NCBI GenBank assembly: GCA_024195585.1
Contig: SWBL01000553.1
Coordinates: 1-21,443 of the forward strand
Direction of reading: 5' to 3'
Source: Aureobasidium sp. EXF-3400
Lineage: Eukaryota > Ascomycota > Dothideomycetes > Dothideales > Saccotheciaceae
DNA length: 21,443 nt
Shown here one piece after another: positions 19,301-21,443 of the stretch. The notes beneath the pieces were generated by a model. It was not told where the DNA came from. It was given only the letters and a program-made list of their open reading frames with translations, and searched no databases. Each line of letters begins with the position of its first letter. Positions within the stretch are counted from its first letter, which is position 1. A program made the translations under genes and the position numbers.

Positions 19301-21016
19301 CATGTCCTCATTCACTTCTGCATCGTCTTCTTCGAGAATAGATGGTTCTCTGGGAGACTTTGGCTGTTGTTGCTGTTTTATGCCACCAACTGCCATGGTA
19401 AAGTCCATGGTCTGCTCATCCATAATGGATGAAGCACCAGAAGAGCGGCGACTGCGGGAACTCAAACGTCTGTCTTTCTTGACCGGGGATTGCTGTCTCT
19501 GCTGAATGGCACCCACTGCCACGGTCAGATCCATAGTGGCATCGCCTAGAGATTGGCGAGACGAAGATGAGCGCCTACGCTTTGCGTCGCGTGCTTGAGC
19601 CACAGTACGTCTTGTAGGCTCCTCGAAAAGAGGCTTCTTGACCGAGGGAGAAGCGACATCTTCTGTAGCGAAGCTCTCAAATCTTCTTTTGAGGGCACTA
19701 CGAGGCGGCTGAGCTTGAGGGTTCCACTGATGGATCTTTCCAACCGCCTGAGTCAAGTCCATTGTTTCGTCTCCAAACGAGACGGTTCTCTCGGGAGATT
19801 GCTGGTACAGGTTCTGGTGTGTCTGGATGATGCGACCGACGGGCCGTGTCATGTCCATGGTCATGTCGCGTGTCTCGTCCTCTTCCTCTTCCTGCTCTTG
19901 TGGCTGCGACTGAGGCTGGTTGGCAGTCCAGATTGTGCCCATGGGTTTGGTCATGTCCATCGTCATGTCACCCTCGTCCTCGGTCTCTTCTTGATCGTCC
20001 TGGGGCTGTTGTTGGGGCAGGATGCGGCCGACTGCGCGTGTCATGTCCATGCTCATATCGTCATCTTCCTCATCCTCTTCATCTCCAGGTTGTGGACCAG
20101 GGCGGAATACCGAGTCGAAGGGGTTGCTGTTCTCGTCACCTACTGCAAAGTGCTGACCTTGAGCCCAGGGCTTGAAAGCGTTTGTAACTTCGTCGCCGGC
20201 CATTTCCATAGACATGTCGCCATATTCGTCAAAGTCAATGCCACGAGTACCGGCTTGAGTGGCCGCTTGTTGCAAGGCAGCGTCCAGGCGAGCGCTCGAA
20301 CCGGTGCTTTCTCCAGACTGCTGAGAGAGCAGAGTGTTGTCTCCCTGATCCAGGCTCATAGCCGTACTGTCTCCATCGTCTTCAGACTCGACATTTTCTT
20401 CAATATCGCTACTAGCTTCGACATTGCTACTGCCGCTGACTGGGGAAGAAGAGTAATCGTCCAGGTCGTTGAAGTTCATGGGAGGGATGGCAGAGCTTCG
20501 ACGGCGCTTCTGCTGGTGAGCATCGCGCTGGTGTTCGGGAGATTGTGGTAGGTCGTCTTGGTCGTCATCGGCTTGCGATGGTGGAGTGGAGGGAGGATCC
20601 GAGTCGGGTTGTTGATGTGCTCTTGCATGGTCGGATGAGTTGGATGAGGCGGTCGCATCGCGCATGTACTCGATTACATCCCAGGTGTGGAGGGTTGCTT
20701 CGGGAGCAAACGAGACTCTGCGGTTCGCGAGAGACTTGCGACGGGCTTCGCGCCTTTTGGCTTCATCTTCTTTGGACGGGAGAATAGACTTGACTGCTGA
20801 CGGAGGGACAGACTGTGGAGGCAACGGAGTCAGCGATTGGACGGTGGGGAGTGGGCGACGAGTGCGAGGTTGATATGATGATTGTTTACTGGGCGCGTCA
20901 CTTACGTCTTGACCAGCAGGAGCGATGTTCTTGGTGCGGGACCTCTTGGGTGAGGGAGACTTTCCAAAGCCCAGCCGCAGCGGCGACTGGTTTTCTTTGT
21001 CGTCTAGGTCAATCAT
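16358..21016 (-). CDS. SPC7: Kinetochore scaffold Spc7/KNL1 (KMN network)
   Basis: The frame from ATG 21016 reads 1552 codons, or 1534 residues if the intron at 17023-17076 is removed and 1503 if the one at 20813-20905 is too. Features by unspliced residue number: VKSILP (75-80) and RRVSFAPEA (99-107), the PP1-docking pair; eight MELT-type repeats (268-577) that recruit the Bub1-Bub3 checkpoint complex when phosphorylated; a Ser-Pro/Thr-Pro array (about 680-795); DFLDLAGIKFMDLTASKRRHT (1047-1067), diagnostic of fungal Spc7; a long coiled coil (about 1100-1310); and a C-terminal RWD region that binds Mis12/MIND. It links centromere to microtubule and spindle checkpoint. The open frame extends 124 codons upstream of 21016, but that part lacks scaffold features and would leave only 5 bases before the RPS11 start, so MIDLDDKEN is the better start. 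Confidence 0.95.
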   Translation of the reverse strand: MIDLDDKENQSPLRLGFGKSPSPKRSRTKNIAPAGQDVSDAPSKQSSYQPRTRRPLPTVQSLTPLPPQSVPPSAVKSILPSKEDEAKRREARRKSLANRRVSFAPEATLHTWDVIEYMRDATASSNSSDHARAHQQPDSDPPSTPPSQADDDQDDLPQSPEHQRDAHQQKRRRSSAIPPMNFNDLDDYSSSPVSGSSNVEASSDIEENVESEDDGDSTAMSLDQGDNTLLSQQSGESTGSSARLDAALQQAATQAGTRGIDFDEYGDMSMEMAGDEVTNAFKPWAQGQHFAVGDENSNPFDSVFRPGPQPGDEEDEEDDDMSMDMTRAVGRILPQQQPQDDQEETEDEGDMTMDMTKPMGTIWTANQPQSQPQEQEEEEDETRDMTMDMTRPVGRIIQTHQNLYQQSPERTVSFGDETMDLTQAVGKIHQWNPQAQPPRSALKRRFESFATEDVASPSVKKPLFEEPTRRTVAQARDAKRRRSSSSRQSLGDATMDLTVAVGAIQQRQQSPVKKDRRLSSRSRRSSGASSIMDEQTMDFTMAVGGIKQQQQPKSPREPSILEEDDAEVNEDMSMEFTAVVGNILKQHAATTIERPATPRKSPSPTRTEIPTTPKDQDRFKETRDLAAKKLLTPLFEKQVPGSAVKDSAGSRRSSARKSASEEPTTTLPFLSPAVFAIPHRSPASARKSPSAQRTPSSAQKTPMSAQKIPSSARKTPVSATKSPHFAQKISESAQHTPLAQTSPVSAKQNGSAKKLASVHKSPISAARTPASVTKSPLPKASSRKSPVSTRRSARISLAAVHPHQDEQAEEIVPTLTKPEAVAEPADEMQVEQHIPEPEQEVHDEPMAEVSYPTLPVITELEITEPETEDTITVTPRIPEATTTPQITEIPSAPSPVHHHTAVSMAGSPTRSPDITTPKQIDLEELNPTSPSLEKQLRSSPVKFAATPEQQKQYAQEPRSTFADSIKYLSTPSKEIGTSPLKRLRALTPKKSPAKKMMTPKKIATPKLSAPFIVENKNAPGLLDLEAAKNIFAVPKTGPPARKVQLNDFLDLAGIKFMDLTASKRRHTVAPTPSETHGADGDDQNIDLEGAVVAGACTMPMLDLFQHACRELKKYISEGKSFLKTLEAEVYDDPPPFFQAYMDATPDRKSQLDVNMRDAKTNARMRSKEIWYDWRSKLLDGLSDGLDRIRTGLDADAEVLGQKQQSLDSVLPELLQHYEDLLKEAEQLEQAAAATSEEEKEELRASRARLVEVDEQIEERKRMLASLQRDVDEQDNLAEAYEEGKMESLAAIQEAERVKESCRGFTVDEVQSLKGMFVLTWIPRFTFANKPIASVAQLEKQTGWAIASASGANLTMTYKNTLQLYFNTTSFKVTSSAQAKSPTNSPISLTHITPASPTTEKRFFLQLMRAQLQCLDQNTISVKQLLGFVQRGWDTASLIAEQVRCLTLEQLVNVSILSDERLAIDVCILLPKVETKVKVGLRLTATLSDPEADDLDIKHEIDVDATVVYGEPYNEKNMSEFVGKRVRGQGSEGWDATVRELKMRLVATGRKGR
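17023..17076 (-). other. Stop-free 54-nt intron in the C-terminal part of SPC7
   Basis: On the minus strand the donor is GTATGT, the branch sequence GCTAAC is a perfect fungal match, and the acceptor is ATAG, at ordinary spacing. Removal takes out 18 residues, hydrophobic and unlike their surroundings (around FVLTWIPRF), and joins SLK to ASVAQLEKQTGW, restoring a smooth coiled coil-to-RWD junction. The length is a multiple of three with no stop, so the intron is hidden in a long open frame. Confidence 0.88.
18632..18979 (-). repeat. Degenerate SPxSAxK tandem repeats in SPC7
   Basis: About a dozen units of 8-10 residues with the core [ST]P-x-SA-x-K, for example KTPMSAQKIP and KTPVSATKSP, fill residues 680-795. 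Each carries a Ser-Pro or Thr-Pro with nearby Lys/Arg, the kind of site favoured by CDK. The DNA copies are diverged, so this is an old array. Confidence 0.75.
19286..20215 (-). repeat. Eight MELT-type repeats of SPC7
   Basis: The units read, in protein order, MEMA, MDMT, MDMT, MDMT, MDLT, MDLT, MDFT and MEFT. They start at unspliced residues 270, 323, 353, 387, 419, 495, 537 and 574. All but the first carry the phosphorylatable Thr and continue into a conserved x2-[VM]-G-x-I tail. Acidic or Gln-rich spacers of varied length separate them. Confidence 0.9.
20813..20905 (-). other. Probable stop-free 93-nt intron near the 5' end of SPC7
   Basis: On the minus strand it begins GTAAGT right after an aspartate codon, has CGCTGAC as branch sequence and ends CCTCCACAG. 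Its length is a multiple of three and it has no stop, so the frame is open either way. Splicing would remove residues 38-68 (basic and proline-rich). It could be a constitutive intron, a retained one, or coding sequence that resembles one. Confidence 0.65.
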
Positions 21017-21393
21017 GATGTTGGACTTGTCGCATTGGGGGACTGAAGAGGAAGGGACGCCAGGGTGACGCGACCTTGATGCAGAAGAATCGATAACAAC
21101 AAACAAGCGCCCGCGTCGGGGAAGGTGCGCCGAGCAGCCGATGCGTGGGCAGCCAAAGCAGCTGGGGCAAGAGCGGCCAAGGCACAGCCGGGCGAGACGA
21201 ACAGCAACAGCGGAGAGGAAGACGAGACTTGGCGTCGAGGCAAGAGCGAAGATTTGCCGAACGCACCAGCCGCGCGCGCAGAATTTGGCGTTTGTGTGGG
21301 CTTCGCCAGGCTCGCTGAATTCTTGCGTGCGACGACAAATTTGAACGACTCCCATCCCACGGTACTCGACCTCCATACCGACAATCAATCAAC
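21017..21393. promoter_or_regulatory. 377-bp divergent promoter shared by SPC7 and RPS11
   Basis: The two start codons face away from each other across 377 bp. The region is rich in G and C in its middle (about 21100-21300) and ends with CAATCAATCAAC just before the RPS11 ATG. The SPC7 frame stays open through it by chance. I can name no specific factor site. Confidence 0.6.
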
Positions 21394-21443
21394 ATGGCCA
21401 CCGAACTTGCCGTCCAGAGCGAGCGCGCTTACCAGAAGCAGCC
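21394..21443 (+). CDS. RPS11: 40S ribosomal protein uS17 (RPS11), first codons only
   Basis: The last 50 bases read MATELAVQSERAYQKQ followed by a partial CC codon. This matches the N-terminus of eukaryotic small-subunit protein S11 (uS17), whose yeast form begins very similarly with TEL-VQSERA-QKQP. The start context ATCAACATGG is good. The rest lies beyond the window. Confidence 0.9.
   Translation, partial: MATELAVQSERAYQKQ

Noticed and set aside
19595..20551. 318-codon plus-strand ORF opposite SPC7
   Set aside because: It is the antisense shadow of the acidic, repeat-rich SPC7 coding strand; its Val/Leu-rich make-up follows from that.
4662..21016. PCH2 and SPC7 as a functional cluster
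   Set aside because: They are about 10 kb apart, on opposite strands, with unrelated genes between; proximity is most likely chance.
21017..21388. N-terminal extension of Spc7 by 124 codons
   Set aside because: The sequence is Cys/Arg-rich without Spc7 features, and it would leave 5 bp to the RPS11 start. MIDLDDKEN at 21016 fits a fungal Spc7 N-terminus better.

Overview
The window looks like nuclear DNA of a filamentous ascomycete (Pezizomycotina). A Dothideomycete-type genome is my guess from the style of the proteins, not something I can prove. The reasons are short spliceosomal introns of about 46-58 nt with GTAAGT-type donors and CTAAY/CTGAC branch points, pyrimidine-rich leaders before start codons, an intron-bearing tRNA-Asn, and fungal families throughout: an S10 carboxypeptidase, a Spc7-type kinetochore scaffold and several Pezizomycotina-only unknowns.

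Layout, left to right. A tRNA-Asn(GTT) on the minus strand is cut by the left edge (1-88). After about 1.2 kb without a gene comes a small two-exon gene for a mitochondrially targeted, Hmp1-like glycine-rich protein (1313-1723, +). A secreted serine carboxypeptidase (2028-3746, -) faces away from a seven-exon Pch2/TRIP13 AAA+ ATPase (4662-6298, +), which has to be assembled across six introns because no single reading frame shows it. Next are a large fungal protein of unknown function (6647-9169, +) and a small zinc-finger protein (10353-11228, +). A gene-poor accessory stretch follows (about 11.2-13.1 kb) with weak ORFs and one coding-like frame broken by a stop (12627-13091). It ends at a single-exon gene that joins a 3-hydroxyacyl-CoA dehydrogenase to a YWTD beta-propeller (13185-15035, +). 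A short Ser/Gln-rich unknown (15341-15847, -) converges on that gene. The right quarter is one long gene for the kinetochore scaffold Spc7/KNL1 (16358-21016, -), which shares a 377-bp divergent promoter with the ribosomal protein uS17/RPS11 gene, whose first codons reach the right edge.

The genes do not form an obvious cluster or pathway. Two chromosome-segregation factors (Pch2 and Spc7) lie in one window, but about 10 kb apart and with unrelated genes between them, so I read that as coincidence. The best candidates for a second look are: (i) the dehydrogenase-propeller fusion; (ii) two stop-free, multiple-of-three introns inside the Spc7 reading frame, one of them next to the PP1-docking motifs; (iii) the eight-unit extended MELT array and the separate SP/TP repeat array of Spc7; and (iv) the decayed coding remnant upstream of the fusion gene. 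I saw no transposon, CRISPR array, rRNA gene or viral sequence.
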